DNA of 64,000 nt. Origin: Erythrocercus mccallii. Lineage: Eukaryota > Chordata > Aves > Passeriformes > Dicruridae. The position numbers and the translations under genes are program-made. Shown here piece after piece: positions 28,439-43,149 of this stretch. The notes under the pieces are model-generated. The model worked only from the letters and a program-made list of their open reading frames with translations. It made no database searches and had not been told where the DNA came from. The stretch's first letter is position 1. Each line of letters opens with the position of its first letter. Location of the stretch: the NCBI GenBank assembly GCA_013397435.1, contig VZRG01000360.1, positions 1-64,000 of the forward strand, read 5' to 3'.

Positions 28439-30927
28439 TAAACAAGAAAAGAATGCAATTTGCAGTTGAAAACTGCAATAGAGCATCTTAGAGCATGAAC
28501 AATACACAAGTTAGCTTATGTTAACCACCTAAGCATAGCTTATAATTCATATCCACCAGAATGGATTTAGGATACCTTCATCCAGGCAACTAGTTAATGT
28601 ATTCATAGCAAAGGTTTCTATGCAGGAAGCTACTAGGTGATGTTTTTATATGACAGCTTTCTAGTATTCTTGTGATGCACTTACTTTACACTGAGAAAAA
28701 AGAGACAAAAGACGAGTTCAAGTTACTAGTTATCCTGCCTGTAACACTAATTGTTTTAGTGTTTATCAGTTTCATAAGAAAAAGGTTAACAAAGCCATCA
28801 CGTATAAAGGATCAAAGCCTATGTTGAAAGCACAAGAGCCAGACAGCAACCTCTGAGCAATCTTTTCTAATGTCTGTATTAAGAGAAATAATTATATTTG
28901 CTCGGACTTGGCAGCCAAATGTTCTTATGAAAGAACATCCAGACAGAAAAGTCAATTTTGACAAACCTTACAGCTGACTGCAGAAGGACTTTCTCAGAAA
29001 TTACAATTCCCATCAACAGATCAGATGTAAATGATGAATGACCATGGATTGTTTCCATTTTCACTTGAGATTTGCTTTCTCAATGACCTTTTAAGTTTAT
29101 TTTTTGTCTGTACAGGGGTTTTTTAATTATTTTTTCTTCGTGTGAGAAATCTTTGTCTGACAAGGCAGTGGCAAAATTTGCATTAATTTTAGTAGAGCCA
29201 GGAATTCACCCCATATGCAGGAAAACACAAAATTCTTTCTTCAAAATGAAGAGACTATAGCACTCATGTGACACACTGTTCACATTGTTACAATGTCCCT
29301 TTGAAGTTTAAAAAAAACAAAGAGGAGGAGGGGATCACAAACACCTGGCTTTTATCTCTGTCATAACTTCTAGATGGCTAAATTATGGTAGTTGCCAATA
29401 TGACAAAGGTATGTGACAGCTAAAGAGGAGGTGTAAAATGCTTCTTTCATTATGCCAATATGCAACTGTGAAAAGAAATGTATCTACCTGATGCCAAATA
29501 ATATTGCTCAATAAAGCTTTACTCCACTAAAGAACAAATGCATTTGAAACAGCATTTCTAATTCATGTAACTAAAATATCATAGAAACACAAAGAATAAC
29601 TCAAAATGTACTTTTTATGAATATGGCAATATGAAAAAAATCTGTATTCTGTGCATAGTTGCGATTTTTCAGATTCAAAGTTAACATTTTTAGTTCATCT
29701 ACATTGGATTCATATTTTAAAATCAGTTCATTTTTTCCCTATTTACAATTATTAAAGGTGTCATAGAAAAAAGCTCCCATTGTATTAATACATTTATTTA
29801 GTGAAAACTCTGGGATTCAACAATATCCCAAATCTGTCAAGCTTTCTCCAAGGTGTTTGTAGAGGAGTCTTCACCAGATGGAGAAAGCTAAACAGACTTT
29901 CCCAAGGAAAAGGAGAAATGGAAAAATATAAACAGGAGTAATGGATCAAAGAAATGCTTAAGGACCCCTGCTGTAACTTGAAAGAAGAGCTTTCTACAAA
30001 ATTTAATATATTGCACTCCAGTGTTTGTTGTTGAATTATCTGATTATCTTGCCAGTTCTGCTTAAAAAGACAGCTGCCTCTAAACTGCAAATATCAGTAC
30101 TCTTCTATTTCTTCATGTGCAGCTATTATTCACCATCCTCTGAGAATCAAGAGACTACTAAACCGCAAAATAATTAATATAGTATGTGTTCTCCCATGTC
30201 TTTCATGTTCTAAACACAAACTTTTGATCACTCACTGGACCAAAAACTGTATCAACTTCACCTGCACTAAGTACCTCAATCAGTAACAACTCATTAGGAA
30301 CATTTTTAGTATCATGAGTAAAACAGTCTGAGTCAACAGTTCAGACAAGTAAAGGGAATATTGAATAGACAAAGTATGTGCTACTTAATGATTCCATCAA
30401 CCAGCCAGGACACCTTGCATACAGCTTTTATTTCTTATGCCTCTGTTTCATTCAATATATTACTTACAAGTCTATTATTTAGGATTCTCTGAGATCTGTT
30501 AATAAAGCATGTTTTGTCAGGTTTGAAAGTTCTTAACACCAATTTTTTTTCTATTTTTTTTACCTTACAATGAAATTTGGCCCTGGATTTTTCTACTGAA
30601 AGAGATTTTTTGTCTCTCACATGAAAGCTTCTCAGAGCAAAGATGGGGTTACAATAAATTATAATAATTTCCAAGGTAAGACAAGACTATATAAGAAGAT
30701 GCTTTGCCTTCCTTCTCTTTCCAGTCTGTACACAAGGAGGTCTGTAAATAATAATGTATAAGGGTATTACAGAACACTCATAATGAGAGATAAGTATAAA
30801 TCTGGCTTATAACTTAAACAAATAACAAATAAATAAATATTCTATTTAGATTTAATCAAGCAGAACTTCTGTTGCTGACCAGATGTATTAGTAACAGACT
30901 TCAAAATTATCTATGGAGAGTGACAAA

Positions 30928-30942
30928 CAGCAGCAGCAGCAG
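30928..30942. repeat. (CAG)5 trinucleotide run
   Basis: Five perfect CAG units within intron sequence. It is short, non-coding here, and of no evident function. Confidence 0.9.
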
Positions 30943-33900
30943 CTCTCACTGGTTACTAGCCAGGTAAATACAAAACCAAATTACAGAACCAGGAAGAAAT
31001 TTGAGCTTGAAGCAGACAACAAGAAGGTTTTTGACAACCTTTTTTGATTTTCATCCAGCCTATCAAGCTTCCAGAAAAAAATGTTCTAGTTTGTGGATAA
31101 GCTACAAATATAAGGAAGAATATGGAGAGAGTTTCAAAGAATTTAGGTAATTGGTTGTACTTTTAGAACATATTTACTTTTTTTGGCTTCTTTATATATA
31201 GGAAAACAGCTTTCACTTGCTATAACAGAAAATAAAAAAATCTATAGGTAACACTTTTAAGCAATGCCTAAATCAGAAAATCTATGCTAATACTAATTGC
31301 CTTTACACTTCTTTTATATTAGAGGGTTAAACATCCTATATTCATCTTATATTAAGGCAGCTACACAAATAGGGTCAGACATTTTATTGCAACTTCACTT
31401 TGAAGAATTTCAATCTAAATCACTGTATTTGCCATTGATTATAATTTATGTAATATAGAGTGTTTAAATACATAATTTAGTAATATATTAGATGAGCTAT
31501 AACTCAATGTAGAAGCTAAAAATGAGCTATATGTGGAATGCTGTATTGGACAGTAATGTGCTGAAATACTAACATCTAATATAAGGAGGTTATTGATGTA
31601 GAGTTGACATATAACTTGATTTGCAGATGCCCTACTGACTAACCTTTTGCAACTATATCTGTGCAAACCTGTGGTAATTATTGCTGGGTAGGGAGAGTTG
31701 GTTTAACTGAACTATTTCTTTTGATGCATGTGAATGCAATTGCCCCCTGGAGACTACAGGAGTCATACATGTGTGAGTTATTACATATTGAGGGGAGAAA
31801 AGAAAGTTGTATCACATTAAATTTTTTCTGTTTCCTATTGTTGCAGTTTTGTTTTTTCCAACACGAACATTCCCTTCCAATGCCTTGCCATATACGTCCT
31901 TTTCAACTAATAAAACATATTAAAGCACATAGTAGAAATAACTGATTTAATTTAAACATAAAGTACTTGTCAATAGATGCAGTTGACAGATTTCTAAAGA
32001 ACTGCAAATCAGGAAGTCCAGATTTTATTCCCAGGTAACTAAAGCCAGGGAACTAACATTACATAGATAATACTAAAAAACATTACGTTTCTGATTTAAC
32101 AGTAAAAACTGAGAAAGATGAGAAAGTCGGTATTCAGACTGATATGGGATGCCCTGCAAATCTTTGTAATAGTGCAAAAAGTGTATTAAAAATTATACAT
32201 AATATCCTATTATACTGCGTGCTTGCACAAAACCGCAAAATGAATAGATTGTGATATTTCTAGGAATAAAAATTATGTTATTTTATACTTACTCGTATAA
32301 TGGAATACACTAGTCAAAAGAAAGGATGAGACAACTGCATAGAACAGTTTTGCTGATAATGCTTTGCCCACTAGAAATTTTTTTCATATTATATGTGGTT
32401 AGATCAACACAGCACAGATCACTGTGGGACTTCTGTTAACCCACCACTTCTGACAACTCACCAATTATGACAAAGAAAACATAAAAAGAGGCTCTGATAC
32501 TAGCAGAAATTGATCTGCAAGTGAGATCTTCACATATCGCCTACAGAGACATTTTATAACAGGAGTGAGTTTGGCTTCTGGGGATTACACTGCACAATGA
32601 AAACAAATGTCAAAGTAAATACCCCCAAAAAACCCACTTCTGGTATTGATGTTCAGACCTACCAATCAACCTTCCTGCCCTCTGTAGATTCTCAAATACC
32701 TTTCTTCATCTGAAGTCCTTTAGAAATATTTTCTTCAACATAATCTTAAACTACTGGCTGAAGTTCAACACACGTTTCAGCAACACATATGGAATTTATC
32801 CAAAGTGTAAGGAACCTCCACAGGCCGAGGAAGGAAAATTCCTAACTGCCCATCCCTGTTTACAATCTGAATTTGTATTTATATTATGTTGGAAATCTGA
32901 AGGTAAGTACACTAGCTATGTCTTCAATAGTCTTACATGTGTTTGAGTGGATTATCCTGAGATTTGTAACTATGCATTTCTAATCTGGTAATAGTTTTTA
33001 ATACATTGCACTACAGCATCACAGATTTAGTCATTTTTTTTCTATTGTATCATCTCCATTCAGAGCTGTGGGGTTTTTACAGATTCCTTATCAATGAACA
33101 CAAAAGACTTTTGTTAAAAGTCTATTAAAAATTTATGTTCAGCTCCACAAAAATAAACCACTTCAAGAAAATGCAATTCCTGCCTTTTTCCTAGATATTT
33201 ACTAGAGAAAAAAAGTTCCCTGAATTGTGTGAAGCTTATAATATGCTATACACTTTGCTGAAGGCTGGTTATTTTTGAGCTTGTAGTTACTCCTACACTC
33301 TGCCTTGGTAAAATCCACCTACAATTAGAGAAGCAGAGAAATGCCAAAGGAAGTAGCCAAGAACACATCATTACTGCTCACAACTGTGCACTTTGCTAAG
33401 TTCTCTCCATTTTCTAGTATATAACTCTTGCTTTATAGGGTGAAACTAAATGATATGTACCTGAACACTAATTTTCTTACAAACTGACCAAACTTCAACT
33501 TAACCACTCAAATACAAATTGTTACAATCCCCAAAGAATCTGTAGTTTGAAACATACCTACAATAAGAGCATACAATACCTTATGCTAGTTTTCAGGCAT
33601 TAAAATGAAGAGCATTATGTAGATATATTAGAGAAAACTGGCATAAAATATTGACTTTCACATTTCTTCCTATGTTTATTCATTAACTTAATAGACTAAA
33701 TACAGGGAACTTAGCCAAAAATAGTTCAAAAATTTTTCACTTGCACTTGAAATCAACTCACTTGTTAGAAAGCATTTGCATATATCCATTCATAAAAAAA
33801 AATAAGAAACCAAGTAATTTAGTGCAAAACTTTGGAAATAAAATTGTTCCTAAAATTATTTCTGTATGGGCTGCTATAGTAAAGAGGACATCTATAACAC

Positions 33901-36900
33901 AAGACGATCATAGTCTTGAATCTTAAATGTCAGATGCATAATTTAACTTCTGCTTTAATCATAGAAAAGTTTTAGTAAAACCAAGTTTTTAACTCATTAC
34001 AAGCATAATAGAAAGTAATTTCTATTCTGCATTTTCCCCAAACAAGCCCATGAATACTTTTAAGGGAGAACTTAATTCTCATTGTTGCTTACTCCACCTT
34101 CTGACTTTGTCACTGAACTGGCTCCACAAACATCTTACACAGGAACTGAAGGACTTGATGTAGCTGACTCTTATGCAGACTTACAAAAAAACTGGCTTTT
34201 GTTTTAAAATATTCATATCTGATAGCAGAAATCTGCAGGGGAAGGAAGATCTTCTCAAGCATTGCAGGCCATATCTTAACCCCCCTCTTTTCTCTGAACA
34301 GATTTCAAAAGTTTATTTACAATATATCTCATCTGTGTGTTCTGATTGTTCATATGTAGAAAGGAAAATCGAGAGAGGTCACCTCTGTTCCCCTCATCCT
34401 CTGTCCACAACATCATGAGAGGTACGGAGCAACTCTGCAATTCTACACATCAGAGTTAGACCACAACTTAAAATTCACACGTGAACATTGTAGAAATCAC
34501 AGGAGTGGTGTAAATAGGTAAAATCCCTATCTTACTGCTATCTGCCTCCCACAAAAATTACCAGCCTTTTAAAGACAGAAACATAGAGAACCCTGAGAAT
34601 TATTAAACACTGACAATTATTAAAGCTGTCCAGAAAGGTAGAGGTCCACCTTAGGACGGATGCTTAAGTTAGAATTTACTTTTAATACAATAGCTCATGA
34701 TTTTAACCTCTTAAGGGTTGTGTTTTGTCACTGCATATGAATTTCAGCAGTACTAATACAAAGCTGTGTATTTATGCAATGAATTCTCTCCTGCCTTGTG
34801 TCAACTCCACACACTAATGCCTGTCTGCATAGCAGTCAGGACTGCTTCCTCTGTCTTTGCACTGATTACACTGCTCTGTTCATTTTTGTTTGCAAGACTT
34901 CGTCTCACTCCCTAGCTTCCTCTTTTTATTTATATTATAGTATCAAAGCTTTTGAGACAATGCAGTAGGAATTACACTGTATTAAGAGAAGTCATAGCAA
35001 ATTCATAGTAATGTCAGATTGTAATAGTAATAGTAATGTCCTTGTTTAGGTCATGCTATTTTACAAGACACAGAAATAACATCCAGCAATGTGCAATATC
35101 TTGGGTACATTTTGTACTTTTAGAGCTATTAGGGAGTTGAAAATTACATGGTAAAGCACATAGTGACAAATAAAGCAACAAATCCAGGGTTAAGTATTCA
35201 TGCTGACTAGCTGTGAAACCTCTTGGGAGCTATTTTCAGCGATTAAGACATCACAGATATTCACATGGCAAGAATCAGAAAACAGTAATATTAACTAGCC
35301 AGTTTTTTTATCTCTTTTGACAGGACTTCCTCCTGATCATGTTTTATTCATTACCTAAGACTAATTTCCAGCCAGTACAGAGCTATTGGAAAACTGGAAC
35401 TCTTGCCTTGCCTCACTACATCCCATGAAAAAGCATGACTGACAAGCTGAACTCTGTTTAAAAAGTGAGGTATTTACACCTGGAAAATGTACATGTGTAC
35501 ACAATCTGTTCCACAGTACTGCAGGCATAAACCATTGATCAACCTGCGTGTATATGATATTTGAAATCAATGAGAACTACACATTGTCTCACTCAAAAAC
35601 AATTTCTTTAGTGAAATAACTCTTTTCCACATGTGGATTTCCAGCCAAAGAAAACCCAAGCTACCTCAAAGAGAATTGTGACAAATTACCTAAACATTTA
35701 AAACATAAGGAGAGTCAAAAACTTTGCCAGCAGATATAAACTGGAAGAAAGTGGGGAAACACCCAGAAGCTGCAGATCAGGGCAAAATAGGGTATTAAAC
35801 TTCTTAATTTTTTTTCAGGTTCATCCCTGCACTTTTTTTGTGACACATATGCATTGGACGGTTTGCATAAAATTTCCACAAAGAAGTGTTTCTAGACTTA
35901 GATCACTTATTGATACATAACATCTATGAAAAGCATAATAAGTCAAAAGTTTATATTCAATTCCCTTTGGGGCTATGTCATGAGACACATGAGAATATTA
36001 TTAGTGCACCCTCTTATTGCTTACTCCAGAGAAAGAAAAATACTTTGTTGTTGTTGTTATTACAACAGATTTGAAAATCACAATCAAAACCAAATGCATT
36101 CAAGTTCTCAATGTTATGCAACTGTTTCCTTTCCCAATTCTACTGAGGTACCAGTGTTACTGGAAGAAACATTTTCCACAAAAGAATCAAGAAAAATTAA
36201 TTTCATGGAATAAACAAGCCTCACATCTCTAGTGTTTCAAGAGAATTATGCACAAATCTATTACATGATATCTGTATATCTCTTAGCTCAGTGTTTCTCA
36301 AAAAGGCTTATGATTTTTAAGACAGATCAAAAAAAGAGAGAAAAATGAAGGCATGTTAGATACACCATTCTCAAAAAAATTCAGGATAAATTGTTCAAGG
36401 TCCAGCTCTCCTGCTGTGATGTTTTGTGTAATATATGACCATTATGTCTGGCAAGATTTGCACAGGTTTGCCCTTGATTTGTGTTAGGAAAAACCAGAAA
36501 ACCTCAAAACTATTCTTCATTCTCAAGATTTAGTCCGTCTCCCTGATGTTTCAAATTTTACTGTGATCCAAAGAACCCCCCAAATCCATACCTGAAGCAT
36601 CACTCACAATTACAGATGATAGCTGAGGGAGACCAAAGTGAATTCTCTCCCCACGCATCCCTGAGCACTCTCCATCACAGCAGCAGCCTGGAGTGCTATG
36701 AGATGGGGCCACCAGAGACTCAAACTAGCCCTACAAGCACTGACACTGGGACATGAACAAGCTTTGAAGAGGCTTTTACCTGAAGACTGTGAAAAGTGTC
36801 ACCAATATACATGGTGCTAGATGCCTCAGGAACTATCACAGACTATTGAAACTTCCAAGAAACTATAGACTTCTGAACTTCTTCACAGCCATCAGAAAGC

Positions 36901-37117
36901 AGATGAACAGCTGGGTATAGCTTCAGCCCCTGCATGAGCTGCATAGAAATGGTAGCACTTGATGGCCTCAGTTTGCCCTGAGCAGCCCCTGAATGGTCCA
37001 TGAACAACCATACTCACTTTCTTATTTCATCTTTTCTGCTACTTCTGCAAAAGGGGCCGAGACTTGGCTGGAGTAAATGTAATTTAACCAGTCTGACTGC
37101 TCTTCAATTCTCAGCTG

Positions 37118-37164
37118 AGCTTATCACAGCCAGCCAACAGCCAGCTTATCATAGCTAGCCAACA
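37118..37164. repeat. 25-bp-period tandem duplication
   Basis: agcttatcacagccagccaaca is followed 25 nt later by agcttatcatagctagccaaca, which differs at two positions. It is a simple local duplication. Confidence 0.85.
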
Positions 37165-39454
37165 AATACAGTCATTACATCAGGCCAGAGAATTTTAGGA
37201 TACACTTTTCCTCTAACAGCTCAATATATCATTCACAAATGTAATAAGTACACTGTAGACACAAGAACTGTGTGTTATAAATGCATATAAATGCAGGGTG
37301 TTTCCACTAAAAGCAGCAGAACTTATTATGAACAATAAGAAAAGGTGGTCAGGTCCCTATGGTTTACTAAGAATCTAATTAAACACTTACAGAAACACCA
37401 GATAATATTGTTTTTAATTAGCAGATGCACAGTACTCCTAGAATTTTTTTTCAAAGTATATCATGTATGCCACATCCTTCGTCTCCCCAAAACTGCTGCC
37501 TCATTTAAATCCTTAGACCACTGCTTTTACCTTTTACACAACTCCATGAAGAAGGAAAAGTTTTCTTAAAAAATTATAAAAAAATTTTCCTTTCTATACC
37601 AAGGCTAATTGCCTGGAGCTTTAGAATTTGTTTGGCTTTTCAACAAGTCAATCATCTACTTATCAGATTCATATAACAAGACTTGGTGCTGTCACCTGGC
37701 ATTTGTAATTACCTTACACATATTAAACAAATAAACTGTACCAGTGAAAAACTTCAAATAAAAATGCTTTCCTATAAGCAGAATAAATGCACATCAGAGT
37801 CATGTCACCAGCACTGGGACATGACTATTCAGTGTCAGACCACTTACTTTATTTGCAAGATTCACTACAGTGTTTTTGCAGAGCAATAAAACCTCACAAA
37901 ATCTTGCAATCCCAGGTAAACCTCAAGCTGCCATGCACTCTTCAGTGTAAAGAAATTCTTGAGAAGAAATAAGCCAAGGAAATATGGAAATCTTTGACAG
38001 GGGAAATACAACTGTGTGGAGCAGCAAACTGATAAGGGCAGCTGATTGTGTGTATGGCAGAGAGGGCAGGATTGTTCCTACCAGAAATCCAGCAGCACAG
38101 ACAACCAAGACTCCCTTTCTCCTGTTGTTCTTGCAGCTACTGGGAATGTAATATTACCTAATATATATATATTTTACTGAAAGTAATACATTGAAGGACA
38201 CCATTTAAAAATATTGATATTCTAGGGCAGAGTAACAAGAAATAACAGCTCTTGGTTAACTGGTTTTCATAAACTGTTCTTAGTGTATAGGTGCTTTACA
38301 GGAAGTGAATGGAACAGAAGAACTACACATCAGACAGGTATTTTCTTTCTAAATTCAAACCATTCAGCCACACCACCTCCATTTGCTAGACTCAATCTCC
38401 AAGCAGAGCAGCTACATCAAGAATCCTGAGAATGGCTTCTATTCTCTAGTCATCACCCCACTGTAACACATTTCCAAAATAATACCGAAAAATAAGCTTA
38501 ATTTGTTCTCTTTACTGAACCACTATAATTACAAGTAGCTGCTCAACACTGAAAATTAATTTTGATATATTATATTGTCAGACCAAATCCTTCACAAGCT
38601 TTTATTGCTCTATCCTGTGCAGTAGAATGCATGGTGATGCAATCAGTATGTAATGACCAAGGTTGTAAAGTAAACATAACACTGCACAGATGCATAAATA
38701 ATGTATCATTTCCTGAACTTGATTCTGACATAAAGCTTCACCAATACAAGCCAAAAGAGAGATGTGGTGTTAATTTTTCCATTTTGCATATAAGAACACA
38801 CGAGAAATACAACCATATGAAGCATAAGAGGGTCAAATTCCATCCACTGGAATTTTTCCAGAAACACATTATATTAACCAGATCAAGGCAAAGTTGATAT
38901 TTTGCACTGTAAATTGCCTATAAACACTGGGCATGGAGACATTGATGTTGTCAACAGAAATCAGCACTTCTCTTCATGGTTTTTCACAGTCAGATCTCAG
39001 AGAATACTTTTTAAGTCAAGCATCAAATTTATGGCCTTGAATTCAAGTTCCCTGGTATGTAATGTATCACTTAAACAGATCAGTTTAAGAACATTCATTT
39101 CTCAATCACCAGACTAAGTAACTTCCAAACTGTAGAAATGCCCCTGGAATAAGGCTTAAAGTCTGTCTGAAATACAGAAGAGATATACTTGAACCTTTTC
39201 TTTCCAGCTGTAAGAAAAAACAGTTGTGATGTAGTAACTGTGCAGAGGTCTTAAAATTCTATAGGTTTTTCCCTCACCCTATATAGTAAATATTTCATGG
39301 ATTCAACTGAGGTGAGCAGTGCATCCTCTGGTAGAAAAGGAGGGAACCATCAGCTCTTTGTGGGAACAGATTGATTACACATTCTGGAAGACACACACTG
39401 GAACAGAAGTGTATTTTCTTAGATAGCTTTAAAAAAATTGAAAAGTAAACTCAC

Positions 39455-39590
39455 TTGTAAATGTTGAGAGTTGTCAGTCATATTGTCCTCTCGCCTACGA
39501 ACTTCTTCCAACAGCTGTGCATTCTTCTTTTTCTCCAGTTGCTGATTGTGCTTCAGATTGGCAACCTTCTTGTTTTGGTCCTTCATATGT
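39455..39590 (-). CDS. ERC2: ERC2 coding exon B (coiled-coil segment)
   Basis: A 136-nt internal exon: one base (A) completing the split codon, then 45 codons from HMKDQNKKVANLKHNQQ to DNSQHLQ, ending in phase 0. The acceptor is tgtgtgtgcaattcttag with a plausible branch site (cactaat) about 25 nt upstream. The donor is TTACAA|gtgagt, close to consensus. The core NQQLEKKKNAQLLEEVRRRED is the ERC2 version; ERC1, from memory, has KEQVEKKKSAQMLEEARRRED, so this exon assigns the gene to ERC2. Compared with the mammalian ERC2 that I remember (REDSMADNSQHLQ), this copy has N for S and T for A just before the end, mild changes. In ERC2 the following exon should begin with I-E-E-L-M or an alternative ERC1-like segment; neither was recognised in the remaining 39 kb. 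Confidence 0.95.
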
Positions 39591-42141
39591 CTAAGAATTG
39601 CACACACAGACTCATTAGTGTTAATGACTGCAATCACTTCTTTTGCAATAGAGATTAATTTTGTGACTACACAACACAGGACATCAATTCTCCAACAGAC
39701 ACCAGTTTTCCGAGAATCAGTTGTAACAATAAAACTTCATCTTGTTTTCAAGATGGCATATCAAAACAACTTTCAATTATAGAGTGCTAAAGCAATTGTT
39801 TGGGCTTACAAGATTTCCTGCTTTTTATGACTTCTTCACAAAAACTCATACATATTCTGAGCTCTATGCAGAAAATTTGTTGAAAGAGGGAGATTATCTA
39901 CCAATCCTTACACATTCTGCATCAAGGAACAATTTTAATAGGTGCTTCAAGTAGCATTAATTTCAAAGGAAGGTGAAGGTAATGAGTAATGTATGTTGTG
40001 AAATTATATTTTTTAAAATCTGGACTACAAATACAGTGTTTAGGATGATTAAAATGTGATGGGGTAGAAGGTCAGATCATAAATATGCCATGAGGAATAA
40101 AGGATGCCTTTACAAATAGCTTTGTACATGACAAAAACATTTATATAATTTTTAATAATGGAACTTCTTTCTACAAAAGACACAATCAACAAGCAAATTT
40201 ATGAGCCATTCCTAAGGAAATAAAACAATCTTTGCAACCCTTATATGTTTTCTTTTGTTAAGTTTATATTAATAAAAAAATTAATTGTTTCAATTTTAAT
40301 TATCTTTTATTGGATGTTATTCATTAAATTACCAGAAACATTTCTGAGACTTAGCATATACCTTTTTAAGAAAGAAGGCAAACTAATTTTGTCTGTCAGG
40401 TAATGAAAACATATCTTTGCAATAATACTTCCTACCTGCTTGAATTCTTAGATATTATTTTCCAGACTTTCTTTGACTTGGAGGAATTTACTCCCTTTTA
40501 TCTATAAAAAATAAAAGTCACGTGCAAATTCCTAATGAGATCTACTCACTAATCCTATTGTGGCAAATGAAGAGGATATTATTCATGCCCAAAAGGATCA
40601 CTGAAAATCCCTCCTTTGCTTCCACATTAGAAGCAGTGGAAAAAGTTACAGAATACATTTCTTGCACAGATTTCATTATGCTAAAGAAACTGGGTCATTT
40701 AATATTTACTTCTATCATTGGTTTCTTTGTCCTACCAGTGTTTTTTTCACTATTTATTTATGTTAAAATATTAACAATTAATTTGAAATCAATAAATGTG
40801 CCATGGTATTAAAAATTCTTAAAAGACACTTCACGTAAAAGTTTGTAAGTACAGCACATTGGAGAAAATCCAATCAATTATAACTAAAAAAAAAGTACAA
40901 TAAACCTGCCCAGGAAAAAAAAAGCATGGACAACGAGCTCAAATATAGGTTGTTTGCCTGCAAGTCCAAGAGAAAATCAGTTCCCTGTTATGAGTCTGTC
41001 CCATAATGGTAAGCACAGACTTAATCAGCATAAAACCAAAATGAATATTGGAAAAAATCTACTTCCACAGCTTCATATATAAACGTATTTGGCAGAATTT
41101 TAGGTGGTGCAATATGGCTTTGTGCTGTTAAAACATAAATTGGTTTCCAATCTTATGTTAAGTAAATGATAAATTCATTTGCATTTAATCTCTGTAAGGA
41201 GTTAAATTTTATGCCAACGCTAGCTGCTTCTTTCATCACTCCTCCCTCACACAACTTCCCATTTCAGCGTCTCTCTAATGCCACACTGAAAAGTAGAACA
41301 TGGTAAAGCTGCAAAGGAAAAACGGCTGGTGCCTGTGATATACAAAATCTTGGGAAGGAAATAAAAGAAAGCTCTGTCATAGATTCTCTTTATTCCACAA
41401 CTGGCTACATACCTATGAAAATTAAACAAAATGCTACAGCTAAAACGTCTAGCTGAGGAGTTTTCTTTTAGGCCTGCATTAAAAGTACTGGAGGAGTTCA
41501 ATGCAGCAAATAAATTCAAAAGACATATTTATTTCCCACCAGCTTTTTGCCTTTTTGTTTTATTTTAACAGCAAGTACCAAATATAATCCTTGGTCCAGT
41601 AGAATTTTTGAATTGCTTGCTCTCGTATGTTTTCATGTGGCTCTTCTGTTTCTAAAATGTTTTTGAATAAAATGTAAGATTAGGATAAGTAAAAAATATG
41701 CACAAGAAATAGAAAAGTATTTGGGAACAGTACCCAATCAGCATAAAATATCATATGCCATCACCATAAGAGGATATATGATAAAATATCCACATAGTAA
41801 CACAGTCACAATGCTGATATGCACAGTTGAGTCTACATTACTCGTTATCATGTGGAATTCTTTTCCTTTCATTTGTTCTGCTACAGTACTTGAATTTAAA
41901 GCCCTAAGACCACAAAATTCATTAGACAGAATAAAATAAAGACTACTGCTTAAGACATATGTGTTTAAAATGTGAAGTGTATATTTCAGGGGTCTGGTCA
42001 GTAGAGTTCCTCTTACCATTGCAAGTTAATTATTTTCTGTTAATGTAACATTTTCTGATAGTGTAATTGTCCTAGAGCAGGAAGATTAAGTCCACAGCTC
42101 TCTCATTCTCCACATTGTTATAGTTCATTTTAAAGTTGGGC

Positions 42142-42207
42142 ATCTATTCTCTTTTAGGGTTAATTTTATCATTATTATTTATCTATTCTCTTTTAGGTTA
42201 GTTTTTT
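42142..42207. repeat. 39-bp-period imperfect duplication
   Basis: atctattctcttttagggtta recurs 39 nt later as atctattctcttttaggtta, with T-rich DNA between and after. The copied unit resembles a 3' splice site on the plus strand, but ERC2 runs on the other strand and no plus-strand gene is supported. Confidence 0.8.
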
Positions 42208-42360
42208 AACCTCTGAGCCTGACATTACAGTCATCTCAAGCTAGTTAAAACCCACCGCTCTGCTGCATTTGGGATTTTACAAACTTCACAGAATTGGAAA
42301 ACCAGGCTACAAACCAGTTCTGAAGCACTCAAGCCCATAGTAGACTGAAGTAGTGCCAAC

Positions 42361-42390
42361 ACTACACTACACTACACTACACTACACTAC
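42361..42390. repeat. (ACTAC)6 pentanucleotide microsatellite
   Basis: Six perfect copies of ACTAC in a row, likely length-variable between individuals. No spacer structure, so it is not a CRISPR-type array. Confidence 0.95.
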
Positions 42391-43149
42391 ATTTGACTTA
42401 AAGAAATGAGGTTCTGAGCTCATAAACATTTAAGAAACAAAGCAGACTAAAAAAGCAGGATAGATGACTAATGCTCTGCATGGATGCTTTATCTTGGTCA
42501 AACTTTAAAAAGTAGGATTAATGACAATTTTTCAGATAACAAATTTACATTTGTTTGTGTTCCTATGGTTAAAGCCAGTCAGCAACGGTTATAGAGTATC
42601 TAGCAGCTTAGGAACAAAAAAGAATTCAGAGTGAAACTAAACTGTCTTGAAAACAGAGCTAGAATATAAGCATATCTTGAATAGTTTAAAATAAAATAAT
42701 TAAAAAAAAATAAAAAGGTAATTAGTTCTGTCCCAGTTACAAATTAAAGGATGATATCCTAGGCAGCTCCTAACTCTTTTGATAATTCAATAATCCAACA
42801 AACATCCCATGACACATAAATACTAGATACCAATAATATTGGCAGTTAATAAAGAAGAGATGAACACTAGGAAAAAGAAAAAAAATCTAAATAAAATATA
42901 ATAATTTTACTACATTAGACATTCTCTCACTCCTAAAGAGAAAAAGATAATATAACGTAACATACTCTTCTAGAAGCTACCTTACTACTCATTAAATTAA
43001 GTTTATTAATTTGCTGTACCTTATTCATTCACCTTAGATATGCTACTCCATAAAAATCAGCCTCTTCCTGAATCTTTCTGACCTGGGATAATTTTTTATA
43101 ATTTTTCTCAATACACAGAATGCTCCACAGTAATTAATTTGCACCTTAA

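Larger units (their letters stand above)
28439..39454 (-). other. ERC2: ERC2 intron downstream of exon B, no gene seen
   Basis: AT-rich intron. It contains a (CAG)5 run, a 25-bp tandem duplication at 37118-37164 and a moderately GC-richer, repeat-like stretch at about 36580-37080 (tctccccacgcatccctgag, ggggccgagacttggctgg) that I could not identify. I looked for the next ERC2 exon (expected to start I-E-E-L-M-N-A-L-E, or an ERC1-like segment with D-D-R-I-E-E-L-E-E) and did not find it, so this intron appears to continue past the left edge of the window. Confidence 0.65.

Noticed and set aside
42361..42390. Repeat array resembling a CRISPR or satellite
   Set aside because: Direct ACTAC units without spacers; a plain microsatellite in a vertebrate intron.
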